NCBI RefSeq assembly: GCF_900108085.1
Contig: NZ_FNVR01000001.1
Coordinates: 310,712 to 374,711 of the forward strand
From: Algoriphagus boritolerans DSM 17298 = JCM 18970
GTDB lineage: Bacteria; Bacteroidota; Bacteroidia; Cytophagales; Cyclobacteriaceae
Direction of reading: 5' to 3'
DNA: 64,000 nucleotides
Shown here: one piece after another, positions 37,060 to 46,201 of the stretch
Position numbering within the stretch: the stretch's first letter is position 1
How the letters are laid out: every line of letters starts with the position of its first letter
Notes under the pieces: generated by a model
The model's database searches: none
Seen by the model: only the letters and a program-made list of their open reading frames with translations
What the model was told of the DNA's origin: nothing
Program-made: the position numbers and the translations under genes

Positions 37060-38847
37060 ATGAAAAACATCAGGAATTTCTGTATCATCGCCCATATCGA
37101 TCATGGGAAGAGTACATTGGCGGATAGGTTATTGCAAGCAACCGACACGGTTGCCGACCGGGATATGCAAGAACAGTTACTGGATAATATGGATTTGGAG
37201 CGCGAGCGGGGCATCACGATCAAGTCTCATGCGATCCAGATGAACTATACCCATGAAGGCGAAGAATACATCCTCAATCTGATTGACACGCCGGGTCACG
37301 TCGATTTTTCCTATGAAGTCTCCCGATCGATTGCAGCCTGCGAAGGCGCACTACTGATCGTAGATGCCTCACAGGGCGTGGAGGCTCAGACGATTTCCAA
37401 TCTTTACTTGGCACTGAACCATGACTTGGAGATTATTCCTGTTTTAAACAAAATCGATCTTCCAGGCGCAGATCCCGAGGTGGTAGCTGATGAGGTAATT
37501 GACTTGCTGGGTTGCAAGCGTGAAGAAATAATTTTAGCATCTGGCAAGACGGGATTGGGCATAGAAGACATTCTCAAAGCTGTGGTAACCCGAATTCCCG
37601 CTCCAAAAGGAGATCCCGAAGCACCGCTTCAGGCGATGATCTTCGACTCGGTTTATAATTCGTTTCGTGGCGTGGAAGTCATTTTCCGAATTTTCAACGG
37701 AACTATAAATAAAGGCGATAAGATCAAATTTGTAAATACAGGGCGAGAATACGAAGCTGACGAAATCGGGATTTTGGGTCTCAACCAGATTCCTCAACAA
37801 ACCATGTCAGCCGGAAATGTAGGCTACCTGATTTCCGGTGTCAAAGTCGCCAAAGAAATCAAAGTTGGGGATACAATCACGCATGTGAAGCGCCCTTGCG
37901 ATGCTGCAATTCATGGGTTTGAAAACGTAAAGCCCATGGTTTTTGCCGGAATTTATCCTGTAGAAACCACTGATTATGAAGAGCTTCGCTACTCGATGGA
38001 GAAACTCCAGCTGAACGATGCATCGCTGGTCTGGGAGCCTGAGACTTCCATGGCTTTGGGCTTTGGATTCCGATGCGGATTCTTGGGAATGCTGCACATG
38101 GAGATCATTCAGGAGCGATTGGAGCGGGAGTTTGACATGACGGTCATTACCACAGTACCTTCGGTGCAGTTCAAGGCCCTGATGACCGATGATACCATTA
38201 AATTGATCAACGCACCCTCGGACATGCCCGAACCAACCCGGATGAAGCATATCGAGGAGCCTTATGTAAAAGCTTCCATCATTACGGCGGTGGAATACGT
38301 CGGCGCGGTCATCACCCTCTGCATGGATAAGCGTGGTCAGATCAAAAATCAGGTTTACCTCACTGCTGAGCGGGTTGAGTTGACGTTTGATATGCCTTTG
38401 GCCGAAATCGTATTTGACTTTTTTGACAAACTGAAGACCATCTCCAGAGGCTATGCGTCTTTGGATTACGAACTGATCGGCTATCAGGTGTCACAAATGG
38501 TTCGATTGGATGTGATGCTAAACGGTGAGCCAGTCGATGCGCTGTCTGCGATCGTTCACCGGGACAAGGCCTACGATTGGGGCAAGCGTCTCTGCGAAAA
38601 GTTGAAGGAGCTTGTGCCTCGCCAAATGTTCGAAATCGCCATTCAGGCTGCTATTGGACAAAAGATCATAGCCAGAGAAACGGTAAAAGCTTTGCGTAAA
38701 AATGTCTTGGCCAAGTGTTACGGTGGGGATATTTCGCGAAAGCGAAAACTCCTCGAAAAGCAGAAAAAGGGCAAAAAGCGAATGAGACAAGTCGGCAACG
38801 TCGAGATCCCTCAGGAGGCGTTTATGGCAGTGCTGAAGTTGGATTAG
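37060..38847 (+). CDS. lepA: Elongation factor 4 (translational GTPase LepA)
   Basis: This 595-residue GTPase has the G1 loop [13 protein letters not shown], switch [10 protein letters not shown]3 DTPGHVDF and G4 NKIDLP, followed by domains II, III and V and the LepA-specific C-terminal domain ([17 protein letters not shown]-like end). LepA acts on ribosomes, in assembly and back-translocation, at the membrane and in the cytosol. Length and domain order are standard. Confidence 0.97.
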   Translation: MKNIRNFCIIAHIDHGKSTLADRLLQATDTVADRDMQEQLLDNMDLERERGITIKSHAIQMNYTHEGEEYILNLIDTPGHVDFSYEVSRSIAACEGALLIVDASQGVEAQTISNLYLALNHDLEIIPVLNKIDLPGADPEVVADEVIDLLGCKREEIILASGKTGLGIEDILKAVVTRIPAPKGDPEAPLQAMIFDSVYNSFRGVEVIFRIFNGTINKGDKIKFVNTGREYEADEIGILGLNQIPQQTMSAGNVGYLISGVKVAKEIKVGDTITHVKRPCDAAIHGFENVKPMVFAGIYPVETTDYEELRYSMEKLQLNDASLVWEPETSMALGFGFRCGFLGMLHMEIIQERLEREFDMTVITTVPSVQFKALMTDDTIKLINAPSDMPEPTRMKHIEEPYVKASIITAVEYVGAVITLCMDKRGQIKNQVYLTAERVELTFDMPLAEIVFDFFDKLKTISRGYASLDYELIGYQVSQMVRLDVMLNGEPVDALSAIVHRDKAYDWGKRLCEKLKELVPRQMFEIAIQAAIGQKIIARETVKALRKNVLAKCYGGDISRKRKLLEKQKKGKKRMRQVGNVEIPQEAFMAVLKLD

Positions 38848-38884
38848 AAGTTAGATGGTCGACTATTCATCTTCATTATTCGGT

Positions 38885-39178
38885 ATTCATCATTCGATGT
38901 TCGAGATTAAATAATTCACGAAATACGATTTTGAAGTTAGGGTAGTATTCCTTCAATATTCGATATTCATCATTCGATGTTCGATATTAATTTGATTGAA
39001 GTTCATTATCTTATCATTCTGTACTACCTGAAATTTTGATTTACGATACAGCTACTTCATCTTTCGTTATTCAATATTCGATGTTTTAGATTAAATAATT
39101 CACGAATTACGATTTTGAACTTAGGGTTGTATTCCTTCATTATTCGTTGTTCGATATTAATTTGATTTCGAAATTAGA
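38885..39178. repeat. Duplicated degenerate ATTCGATATTC-rich block
   Basis: Two imperfect direct copies of about 100 bp, roughly 38891-38993 and 39070-39168, share GATTAAATAATTCACGAA, ATACGATTTTGAA, TAGGGT-GTATTCCTTCA and TTCGATATTAATTTGAT. The second lacks about 14 bp of the first. Both are built from variants of ATTCGATATTC. Similar text occurs at 49270-49350 and on the other side of the next gene. Confidence 0.75.
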
Positions 39179-39202
39179 ATTTATCATTTCTAAGATCATT
39201 TT

Positions 39203-39571
39203 ATGATGGATCGAAAATATGACCTTGAAGAAAGATTAATTGATTTCGCTTCAGAAATTATAATTTTCACCGATACAATGGTGAATTCCAAAGCAGGAAA
39301 TCATATGGCTGGTCAGCTTTTGCGCAGCGGAACTAGTCCTGCCTTAAATTATGGCGAAGCTCAGTCTGGTGAGTCAAGAAGAGACTTTATTCATAAATTA
39401 AAAGTGATTTTGAAAGAGCTAAGGGAAAGTAGAGTTACCTTGAGGATAATTCAAAAAGCTAAACTTCATCCTGATTTAGCATTTCTAGAAAGACTTAAAA
39501 ATGAAAGCAATCAGCTTATTTCGATCTTCGTTAAAAGCGTTGGGACAGCTGAGAAAAACAATAATATTTAA
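39203..39571 (+). CDS. Four-helix-bundle protein (23S rRNA intervening-sequence protein family)
   Basis: A 122-residue helical protein. The segments RLIDFASEIIIF, AGQLLRSGTSPALNYGEA and DFIHKLKVILKELRESR are diagnostic of the family first found inside 23S rRNA intervening sequences and related to the Avd protein of diversity-generating retroelements. Here it is a free-standing gene flanked by degenerate repeats and lies near no rRNA or reverse transcriptase. Function unknown; nucleic-acid binding is likely by family. Confidence 0.88.
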   Translation: MMDRKYDLEERLIDFASEIIIFTDTMVNSKAGNHMAGQLLRSGTSPALNYGEAQSGESRRDFIHKLKVILKELRESRVTLRIIQKAKLHPDLAFLERLKNESNQLISIFVKSVGTAEKNNNI

Positions 39572-39628
39572 AATATTGAACATCGAATTCTGAATGTTGA
39601 ATGCCGAAGTTTATAAATACAGTAGATC

Positions 39629-40513
39629 ATGCCTATAATCATAGACGGAAAAAAAACCTCCTCCGAAATCAAATCTGAAATCGCAGTCCGCGTAGCAGAA
39701 ATCAAAGCCGAAGGTGGAAAAACGCCTCACTTGGCTGCGGTCCTGGTAGGAAATGACGGGGCAAGTCAAACCTACGTGGGAGCAAAAGTAAAAGCCTGTG
39801 AAGAAGTGGGGTTTAAATCCACACTTGTCCGTCTGGAAGCTGATGTAACTGAGGAGGAGCTACTCAAAGTGGTGGAGAATATCAACACTAATCCTGACAT
39901 TGACGGATTGATTGTACAGCTTCCCTTGCCTAAACATATTTCAGTAGACAAGGTCACAAGCAAAATTAAACCGGAAAAAGACGTGGATGGTTTCACCCCA
40001 GCCAACGTCGGTCGAATGACCTTGAACTGGCCGGCATATGTAGCTGCCACGCCTTATGGAATTGTGGAATTGCTGAAGCGATATCAGATCGAGACCGCAG
40101 GAAAGCATTGTGTGGTGATCGGCCGAAGCCATATCGTAGGCAGTCCGATGAGTATCCTGATGGCCAGAAACGGCTATCCCGGAAATGCAACCGTGACTTT
40201 AACACACAGCAAAACTCAGAATCTTCCTGAAATCTGCCGATCTGCCGATATTTTGATTGTGGCTATAGGAAAGCCAGAGTTTGTGACAGCAGACATGGTA
40301 AAGCCGGGTGCAGTCGTCATCGACGTGGGAATTCACCGAATCGAGGATGCAAGCAAAAAGTCTGGATTCCGTTTGATTGGCGATGTGAAATTTGATGAGG
40401 TAGCCGAAAAGGCGGCTGCTATCACCCCGGTCCCCGGGGGTGTCGGCCCAATGACCATTGCTGCCTTGCTTTACAATACACTTCAATCAGCCGAAAAAAA
40501 GGTTTTTGGATAA
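39629..40513 (+). CDS. folD: Methylenetetrahydrofolate dehydrogenase/cyclohydrolase
   Basis: This 294-residue bifunctional enzyme interconverts 5,10-methylene-, methenyl- and 10-formyl-tetrahydrofolate for one-carbon supply. Visible motifs are [20 protein letters not shown] with the catalytic Tyr and Lys, [42 protein letters not shown] (NADP loop) and [13 protein letters not shown] near the end. Length is standard. Confidence 0.97.
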   Translation: MPIIIDGKKTSSEIKSEIAVRVAEIKAEGGKTPHLAAVLVGNDGASQTYVGAKVKACEEVGFKSTLVRLEADVTEEELLKVVENINTNPDIDGLIVQLPLPKHISVDKVTSKIKPEKDVDGFTPANVGRMTLNWPAYVAATPYGIVELLKRYQIETAGKHCVVIGRSHIVGSPMSILMARNGYPGNATVTLTHSKTQNLPEICRSADILIVAIGKPEFVTADMVKPGAVVIDVGIHRIEDASKKSGFRLIGDVKFDEVAEKAAAITPVPGGVGPMTIAALLYNTLQSAEKKVFG

Positions 40514-40547
40514 AACTCAAAAAAAGTAAAGAAAACCCCAAAACTCG

Positions 40548-40579
40548 TTTGTTTCAATTGGGATGGATTTCTACTTTTG
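40548..40579 (+). promoter_or_regulatory. Promoter of tRNA-Leu
   Basis: TTTG (40548-40551) and TACTTTTG (40572-40579) are 20 bp apart, which matches the Bacteroidota -33/-7 promoter arrangement. The mature tRNA starts 12 bp later. Confidence 0.75.
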
Positions 40580-40591
40580 CAAACCCTAACC

Positions 40592-40675
40592 GCGCACGTG
40601 GTGAAACTGGTAGACACGCCACTTTGAGGGGGTGGTGCCCTTACGGGTGTGGAAGTTCGAATCTTCTCGTGCGCA
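40592..40675 (+). tRNA. tRNA-Leu (GAG)
   Basis: GCGCACG pairs with CGTGCGC (40668-40674), discriminator A. The anticodon stem CCACT/GGTGG encloses TTGAGGG with anticodon GAG. A long variable arm (GTGCCCTTACGGGTGT) marks it as class II, and the T arm GGAAGTTCGAATCTTCT is normal. CCA is not encoded. Confidence 0.95.
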
Positions 40676-40679
40676 CAGA

Positions 40680-40709
40680 GCCTGACCAGATTGGTCGGGC
40701 TTTTTTTTT
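40680..40709 (+). terminator. Terminator after tRNA-Leu
   Basis: GCCTGACC and GGTCGGGC form an 8-bp stem with one T-G pair, followed by nine T residues. Confidence 0.9.
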
Positions 40710-40746
40710 CGGAAAGTCATGAAAAAAAATATCCTTATTGGATTAG

Positions 40747-40775
40747 ACCTGTCAGGTTTTCAAAACCTGACAGGT
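40747..40775. repeat. Dispersed palindrome, copy 2
   Basis: ACCTGTCAGGTTTT (40747-40760) and its exact reverse complement (40762-40775) flank one C. Compared with copy 1 the middle G-C pair is replaced by a T-A pair on both arms. Five T follow closely (GTTTTT). Confidence 0.85.
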
Positions 40776-40884
40776 GTTTTTACACTTTCATGGCTGTGGA
40801 TGAATTTCCCTCATTCATATAAGTTTTATTAATGGGCCTTTTGAAATTTTAATTTTCCTTACTTTTCCTTCAAATTCCCCAGTT

Positions 40885-41427
40885 ATGAAAAATCTCTTTA
40901 CTTCGCTTGTCTTTGTTTTTCTTTTAGTAAGCTTGTCCTATACCTACGCACAGACACCGCAGTTTCCGATTGTGAAAGGTTTTGGTGGGATTTATGAAAT
41001 ACCAGAGGCTACCGAGCGTCCGGATCCAAGCTTAGAATATAAGGTAATAGTGGATCTGGCATCAGGTGCGGAAGACAACAAACAAATCTCCCGATGGGTG
41101 GACAACGTGGCCAGAATGATGAATCTTCATGGTCTGGCGGGAGTTCCAAAAGAAAAGATCAAGGTCAAAGTCATCATTCATGGAGGTGCCATTTTTACAC
41201 TTCTCACAGATGAGAATTACCAGGGTCGATTTGAAGTGTCGAATCCAAATCTTCAGGTCTTTGAAGCATTGAAAGAAGCTGGAGCGGACATTTATGTCTG
41301 CGGTCAGTCTCTGATCGCAAGAAATCTAAAAGCTTCGGACCTTTGGCCGGGGGTCACGATCGCACACTCAGCCCTGACCACAATCACTACCTATGTGCCG
41401 CAAGGCTATGTTTTATTAAAGTTCTGA
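40885..41427 (+). CDS. Exported DsrE-family protein
   Basis: A 180-residue protein with a signal peptide (about 1-22, ending TYAQ). The rest matches DsrE/DsrF-like proteins: YKVIVDLASGAEDNKQ, VKVIIHGGAIFTLL, and DIYVCGQSL with the single conserved Cys that in relatives carries sulfur. Cytosolic DsrE proteins relay persulfide sulfur; exported ones are uncharacterised. The kinase gene begins 38 bp later on the same strand, which suggests co-transcription. Confidence 0.85.
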   Translation: MKNLFTSLVFVFLLVSLSYTYAQTPQFPIVKGFGGIYEIPEATERPDPSLEYKVIVDLASGAEDNKQISRWVDNVARMMNLHGLAGVPKEKIKVKVIIHGGAIFTLLTDENYQGRFEVSNPNLQVFEALKEAGADIYVCGQSLIARNLKASDLWPGVTIAHSALTTITTYVPQGYVLLKF

Positions 41428-41465
41428 CCAGCTTGGAATAATTGTTGAACAGTGAAGGTTTGATA

Positions 41466-43970
41466 ATGAAAAGAATGAAGCCCTTCAATTCAATTAGTTC
41501 GACAGGGAAAAAAGTAGCCGCCGGATTTTTTTTGGCGACTTTTATTCTGGTAAGTGTAGCTGGGCTGACCTATTATACCCTCAATCAATTAGAAGATTCG
41601 GTCAGACAATTGGCCCAGCCGAATCAGAAATTAGAACTGCTGAACGACCTTCAATCAGAGATTTTTCGAATTACCCGTATCGGGGGAAACAATTTTAGTG
41701 TAGATGGACGAGTCAATGATTCGACCATTTCCCAGCTTCAGGCAAAACTCGATCAATTGGACACCTTAGCTGTAGATTCTTTGGAAATCCAAAGTGTGCA
41801 GACAATCAGAGATAATCTTGCGGTGCTGATCACTGGTTTTGTGGATTTGTATGAAGTCAAGAAGAATCTCGCAACCCGAAATTTTTCCCAGGAAGCGCTC
41901 AATCGAGTGGAGGTGGGGATTCGTCGGCGGGCTCAAAACCTGGAATACAGACCCCTCCGAGAGCTCAATCCCAAGAACTTCATCTATAACGAACTCCGAC
42001 AGGAAGCCAACAGCAGGCAGGAACAAAGCAGTGGACTTGTGACCAGGGATGAAGATCAACTCATCAACTATCTAAAGCGGCTTAGAGATGAAAATACCGG
42101 ACAGACCAAGTCCGCCCAACCGCAAAATCTGGATAGTGTACTCTACTCCCTAAGGGGAGTAATCAATCAAATTTATAAGGAAGAAAGCTTTCAGCGCCAA
42201 AGATTAGCCACATTGGAAGCTTCTCTTTCTCAAAAACAAAACGAGATCGGAAATACAATCCAATCTTTGATCGGTGACTTGCAATCCAAAGCCATCCTCG
42301 AATCCAATGCGCAAAGTCAACAAGCCTCAGGTCTTGTTTTTGATGTTTCTTACTTCCTGCTGATTGTTGTTGTCATTGCCGTAGTGGGTACAGGCTTTTT
42401 GGTTTATTCGATCCTCAAGGAAATCAGTCTCAATAAATCCTATCAGGAAGATCTGGAATCTTCTCGTAGAAAATCCGTTCAATTGGCAAAATCCAAGCAG
42501 GAGTTTCTGGCCAATATGAGTCATGAGATCCGTAACCCGCTCCACGTCATTCAGGGATACAGGGCTATTTTAGAGAAATCCAGTTTGGAATCCAATCAGT
42601 TGACTCATCTCAAAATGATTGGATTTGCCTCCGATACCTTGATGGAAATTGTCAATGATATCCTTGATTTTTCAAAGTTGGAGGCGGGTAAACTCAATTT
42701 GGAAAAAGAGCCGTTTGATCCCATTAGGTTATTTGGAGCGATTCAAAGTTTTTTTGAATTAACAGCCAAAGAGAAGAAGCTTGATTTTATATGGCATTTG
42801 GATTTGCCAGATGACCAATGGCTGGTGGGGGATGAACTTCGGATCAAACAAGTGATGAACAACCTGTTAGGCAATGCTTTCAAATTTACCCAGGAAGGAA
42901 AAGTAGAGGTAAAAGTGAAATGGGACCGTGGCAATCTGGAGATTGCGATCAGTGATTCCGGAATCGGGATGAATCAGGAGGAACTGAAGAAAGTCTTCCA
43001 GGAATTTGATCAGGCGGACACCTCCATTTCAAGGAAATTTGGAGGAACCGGTTTGGGCTTGGCCATTGTACAGCGCCTCGTAAGCCTCATGCAGGGAGAA
43101 CTTTTGCCGGAAAGTTCTCCGGGAGAGGGGACGACTATGCGGGTTGTGATCCCGATGGAATTGACTGCGGCACTGGAGGAAATTGAAGTTTCGGACACAG
43201 AGAATTCGATCGATTTGAGTGGATTGAAAATTTTGCTCGTAGATGATGATCGGGCAGGATTGAAATACCTGGAAACTGTCCTGGCTTATTTTGGAGCGGA
43301 GGTCACTTCGTTTCCCGGAGGCAAGTTTTTTAGGGATGACTTTTATTCCATGCCGCTGGATCTGGCGATGATCGATATTCAGATGCCTGAATTTTCAGGA
43401 TTTGACGTGGCCAAATCCATTCATAACTTTCAGGAATACAATAAATTACCCTTGGTGGCAATGACTGCGAATGTATTTGTGGAAGAAAAGGAGAGATTGT
43501 TTAAAGAAGGGTTTGATGAATTGATTCTTAAACCCTTTCAGGAAGAGAAACTTATTGCTGTTTTGGGAAAATTCTTTCCCGAACGCATAAAAGCTAAAAT
43601 TCAACAATCCGTTCAAGAACCGCATTCAATTGGACTTTTTAGCCTGACCGATCTGAATAAGTTTTGCATGGGCGACCAGGATTTACTTGCTGAAATTGTG
43701 CGAGACCTGATACGGGAGACCGAATCGGACTTACAGGCAATAACCCGGGCAAGGCTTAACAATCGTTGGGCTGAGATTCTCGAGATCTGCCATCAACTCG
43801 GAAGCAGACTTGGACAAATCAACAGTCAAGCCGGACCAATTGCCCGGAAAATCGAGAATAGCCTGAAGTTGAACAATCAGCAAGGAATTCAGGAACTGCT
43901 CAATCAACTGGATTCAGAGACCAAGAAAACTTTGAGCGGATTGAAGGAAAAAGTGGCTGAGATCGTCTGA
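41466..43970 (+). CDS. Hybrid sensor histidine kinase with receiver and HPt-like domain
   Basis: This 834-residue protein has an N-terminal membrane segment (about 18-38), a periplasmic helical sensor region (to about 290), a second segment (294-316), then HisKA with His353 in MSHEIRNPLH, HATPase_c (NNLLGNAFKFT, SDSGIGMNQEE, GGTGLGLAIVQRL), a receiver domain (ILLVDDDRAG, phospho-Asp in IDIQMPEFSG) and a C-terminal HPt-like bundle with EICHQLGSRLG. This is a complete phosphorelay in one chain. The ATG at 41466 precedes the first membrane helix; a TTG further upstream is less likely. It converges, 1 bp apart, with a sigma-54 regulator gene, a likely partner. Confidence 0.9.
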   Translation: MKRMKPFNSISSTGKKVAAGFFLATFILVSVAGLTYYTLNQLEDSVRQLAQPNQKLELLNDLQSEIFRITRIGGNNFSVDGRVNDSTISQLQAKLDQLDTLAVDSLEIQSVQTIRDNLAVLITGFVDLYEVKKNLATRNFSQEALNRVEVGIRRRAQNLEYRPLRELNPKNFIYNELRQEANSRQEQSSGLVTRDEDQLINYLKRLRDENTGQTKSAQPQNLDSVLYSLRGVINQIYKEESFQRQRLATLEASLSQKQNEIGNTIQSLIGDLQSKAILESNAQSQQASGLVFDVSYFLLIVVVIAVVGTGFLVYSILKEISLNKSYQEDLESSRRKSVQLAKSKQEFLANMSHEIRNPLHVIQGYRAILEKSSLESNQLTHLKMIGFASDTLMEIVNDILDFSKLEAGKLNLEKEPFDPIRLFGAIQSFFELTAKEKKLDFIWHLDLPDDQWLVGDELRIKQVMNNLLGNAFKFTQEGKVEVKVKWDRGNLEIAISDSGIGMNQEELKKVFQEFDQADTSISRKFGGTGLGLAIVQRLVSLMQGELLPESSPGEGTTMRVVIPMELTAALEEIEVSDTENSIDLSGLKILLVDDDRAGLKYLETVLAYFGAEVTSFPGGKFFRDDFYSMPLDLAMIDIQMPEFSGFDVAKSIHNFQEYNKLPLVAMTANVFVEEKERLFKEGFDELILKPFQEEKLIAVLGKFFPERIKAKIQQSVQEPHSIGLFSLTDLNKFCMGDQDLLAEIVRDLIRETESDLQAITRARLNNRWAEILEICHQLGSRLGQINSQAGPIARKIENSLKLNNQQGIQELLNQLDSETKKTLSGLKEKVAEIV

Positions 43971-43971
43971 T

Positions 43972-45390
43972 TTATTCCAGCCCGTATTTTTCGATTTTGC
44001 TGTAGAGCGTTTTTCGGTCCATGTTTAAAATTCGCGCAGTCTTCGACTTGTTAAATCGCGTATCCAGGAGAACTTTTTGGATCAACTCCTTCTCTTGCTC
44101 TTTCCACTGGCTTTTATAATCTGTCCCGGCAGAAGGATTCACGAGTGGCGGAACTGTGGTGGCTGGAGAGGTTGAAATCGCCTGACTAGGAGACGCTGTT
44201 AGATAGGAATTGTCGTATAATTCCAGGGGCAGGGCATCTTTTTCAATTCGATCTTCTGATGAAAGCAAAACGGCCCGCTTTACGATATTTCGGAGTTCCC
44301 GCAAATTTCCCGGCCAGTCATAGCCGTAAAAAATATCCCAGACTTCGGGACTCAGGCTTTTGATTGATTTATTCAGTCGCTCATTGCTTTCCTGAATAAA
44401 TTCTCCCACAAAATACTCCAGATCAGCTTTTCGCTGCCGAAGAGGAATGGCCTGAAGCGTAAATTCATTTAATCGATGATACAAATCTTCCCTAAATCCT
44501 CCTTCGCTGGAGTGTGAGGTAAGCATTTCATTGGTGGCAGCGATGATTCTTACGTTGACTTCAATTTCTTTATTCCCGCCGATTTTTCGGATTTTCCGCT
44601 CCTGAATCGCCCGAAGCAATTGGATCTGGACCTCATAGCTGAGGTTCCCGACTTCATCCAAAAAGATGGTACCGCCATTTGCGGATTCAAAGTGACCGGT
44701 TTTGTTGTCCAAGGCACCTGTAAAGGCACCTTTCACATGGCCAAAAAGTTCACTTCCAGCGAGTTCTTTTGGCAATGCACCACAGTCAATAGCTACAAAT
44801 GGGCCGTCTTTTCGCTTGGAGAACTCATGAATGCGTTTGGAAATCAATTCTTTTCCCGTCCCGGTTTCTCCTAGAACCAAAACACTCAAATCCGTAGGAG
44901 CTACAAGCTGAATATGTTTTTCAAGTTTCTGGGCCTCCTGCGATTCGCCTATTACATAGGGAGTTTCAGACTTTCTTGATTCGGTTTTGGTAGGCTCTTT
45001 TGGAGAAATACCAGACTTAAGTTCTATTTTTTGTGCCAGGGATTCTTTGACTGTAGCGAGCAATTCGTCGGGATTGATAGGCTTGGTGATGTATTCAAAA
45101 GCCCCCAGTTTCATCGCTTTGATTGCTATCCGGATGTCGGAATAATGCGTGATGAGTATCACCTGAAGATGAGGGAAGTTTGATTTTGCCCATTGAAGCA
45201 GTTCCATCCCGGTACCATCAGGAAGTCGGAAGTCTGCTATAATCAGTTCAAATTTGCCGGTACTCAGAATGGTTTGAGCCTCCTTCACTTTGGTCGTGGT
45301 GGTCACTTCGAAAGAGTTCTTTTCCAAAAAGGTCTTTACTATTCTGGAGTAGGTCAAGTCGTCTTCAACTAAAAGGATATGTGCCATCAA
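43972..45390 (-). CDS. NtrC-type sigma-54-dependent response regulator
   Basis: This 472-residue protein has a receiver domain (residues 1-120; ILLVEDDLTYS, phospho-Asp in IIADFRLPDGTG), an AAA+ domain (about 145-375) with GETGTGKE, GAFTGA for sigma-54 contact and the Walker B sequence GTIFLDEVG, and a Fis-type helix-turn-helix (about 430-470, NKSKTARILNMDRKTLYSKI). It would activate sigma-54 promoters when phosphorylated. The hybrid kinase on the opposite strand ends next to it. A -24/-12-like site lies upstream of the small exported-protein gene just before this one. Confidence 0.93.
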   Translation of the reverse strand: MMAHILLVEDDLTYSRIVKTFLEKNSFEVTTTTKVKEAQTILSTGKFELIIADFRLPDGTGMELLQWAKSNFPHLQVILITHYSDIRIAIKAMKLGAFEYITKPINPDELLATVKESLAQKIELKSGISPKEPTKTESRKSETPYVIGESQEAQKLEKHIQLVAPTDLSVLVLGETGTGKELISKRIHEFSKRKDGPFVAIDCGALPKELAGSELFGHVKGAFTGALDNKTGHFESANGGTIFLDEVGNLSYEVQIQLLRAIQERKIRKIGGNKEIEVNVRIIAATNEMLTSHSSEGGFREDLYHRLNEFTLQAIPLRQRKADLEYFVGEFIQESNERLNKSIKSLSPEVWDIFYGYDWPGNLRELRNIVKRAVLLSSEDRIEKDALPLELYDNSYLTASPSQAISTSPATTVPPLVNPSAGTDYKSQWKEQEKELIQKVLLDTRFNKSKTARILNMDRKTLYSKIEKYGLE

Positions 45391-45413
45391 TTTTGTTTTT
45401 TTATGATATAAAC

Positions 45414-45446
45414 AAAAAAAGCACCAGACTAGAGTCCAGCGCTTTT
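45414..45446 (-). terminator. Terminator after the small exported-protein gene
   Basis: On the minus strand AGCGCTGGACT pairs with AGTCTGGTGCT (three G-T pairs), followed by seven T. It stands between the small gene and the sigma-54 regulator, so readthrough may set the regulator level. Confidence 0.7.
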
Positions 45447-45466
45447 AAAAATAGGGAATAAGCAAC

Positions 45467-45784
45467 TTACTCTTTTATTTCGTTGCCTTCGGCATCGTAA
45501 GTTTTCCAGAGTTTTTCTTCAGTTCCATTATCAAAGGCTACTTTGTAATGCACTGCACCGTCTACTTTTTTTACCTCCCATGCTTCAGTCAAGGTAAGCG
45601 CTTGCAGCGATACATCTCCTGCGATGGTTTGCTTGACAGGTGTTGGAAGTTCGTCAGGCTTTATTTGTACTTTTTCTTCCTGCAAATTAATTTCCAACGA
45701 ATTTGAGATTCCAGAGGCGATGGTTGGGGTGGCGAAAGCTGCACCGGCCACCATCATGGCAGACATCAAAATGATCTTTTTCAT
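45467..45784 (-). CDS. Small exported PepSY-like protein
   Basis: A 105-residue protein with a signal peptide ([18 protein letters not shown]) and a short domain [12 protein letters not shown], then [36 protein letters not shown]. The alternating helix-sheet layout resembles PepSY-like (BLIP-like) periplasmic domains. The ATG at 45784 directly precedes the signal peptide. A candidate sigma-54 promoter lies 175 bp upstream and a sigma-54 activator gene follows, so it may be the regulator's target. No function is known. Confidence 0.75.
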
Positions 45785-45903
45785 GGTGTTAAAATTGGTT
45801 TTAAGGGTACCATGGAATTTCGCGTTGATGTAAACCATCCGTCTGCTAGACAAATGTGTTAGGCTCGATTTCATGGTGTTGTTTAAATTGGTTTAGTTGA
45901 TTT

Positions 45904-45921
45904 TCAGAATCCGGATTCTGA
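45904..45921. promoter_or_regulatory. 18-bp perfect palindrome in the leader of the small exported-protein gene
   Basis: TCAGAATCC and GGATTCTGA meet without spacer. It lies between the candidate sigma-54 promoter and the gene start and could be an activator or repressor site. Confidence 0.5.
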
Positions 45922-45958
45922 TTTCGGAAACGTATTTTCCAAAGTTGATAAGTTTAAT

Positions 45959-45973
45959 GCGAACCCTGTGCCA
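45959..45973 (-). promoter_or_regulatory. Candidate sigma-54 (-24/-12) promoter
   Basis: On the minus strand TGGCAC-AGGGT-TCGC keeps the GG-N10-GC spacing and the full TGGCAC element; the -12 element differs at one base from TTGC. It points to the small exported-protein gene. Confidence 0.45.
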
Positions 45974-46164
45974 TACCTGTTTTTAGCTTTATTTGGGGGT
46001 TTTCATTAAAAACGGAACAGGATTTTTGAGTAAAAATTCCGCTAGCTGTGGAGATTGACTCCCACTGGAAGATGCTGAAGTCCACTAATGCCGAATTGGA
46101 TGTCACCCATAGAATATTCTTCGAAGCCGAACTTTTAATCAGGAATAATTCTTTTGAAAACACT

Positions 46165-46172
46165 TACCTTTG
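46165..46172 (+). promoter_or_regulatory. -7 box for the amidophosphoribosyltransferase gene
   Basis: TACCTTTG lies 29 bp before the ATG at 46202 and inside the longer alternative reading frame, which supports 46202 as the start. Confidence 0.55.
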
Positions 46173-46201
46173 AATCACCAAAAGAACATTCGCCTTTCTC
46201 C

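Noticed and set aside
38885-39178. CRISPR-like array before the four-helix-bundle gene
   Set aside because: The repeats are imperfect, overlapping and without constant spacers, and no cas gene is near.
46154-46201. Upstream start for the amidophosphoribosyltransferase
   Set aside because: It would place a -7 box inside the gene and add residues before the short propeptide that normally precedes the catalytic Cys.
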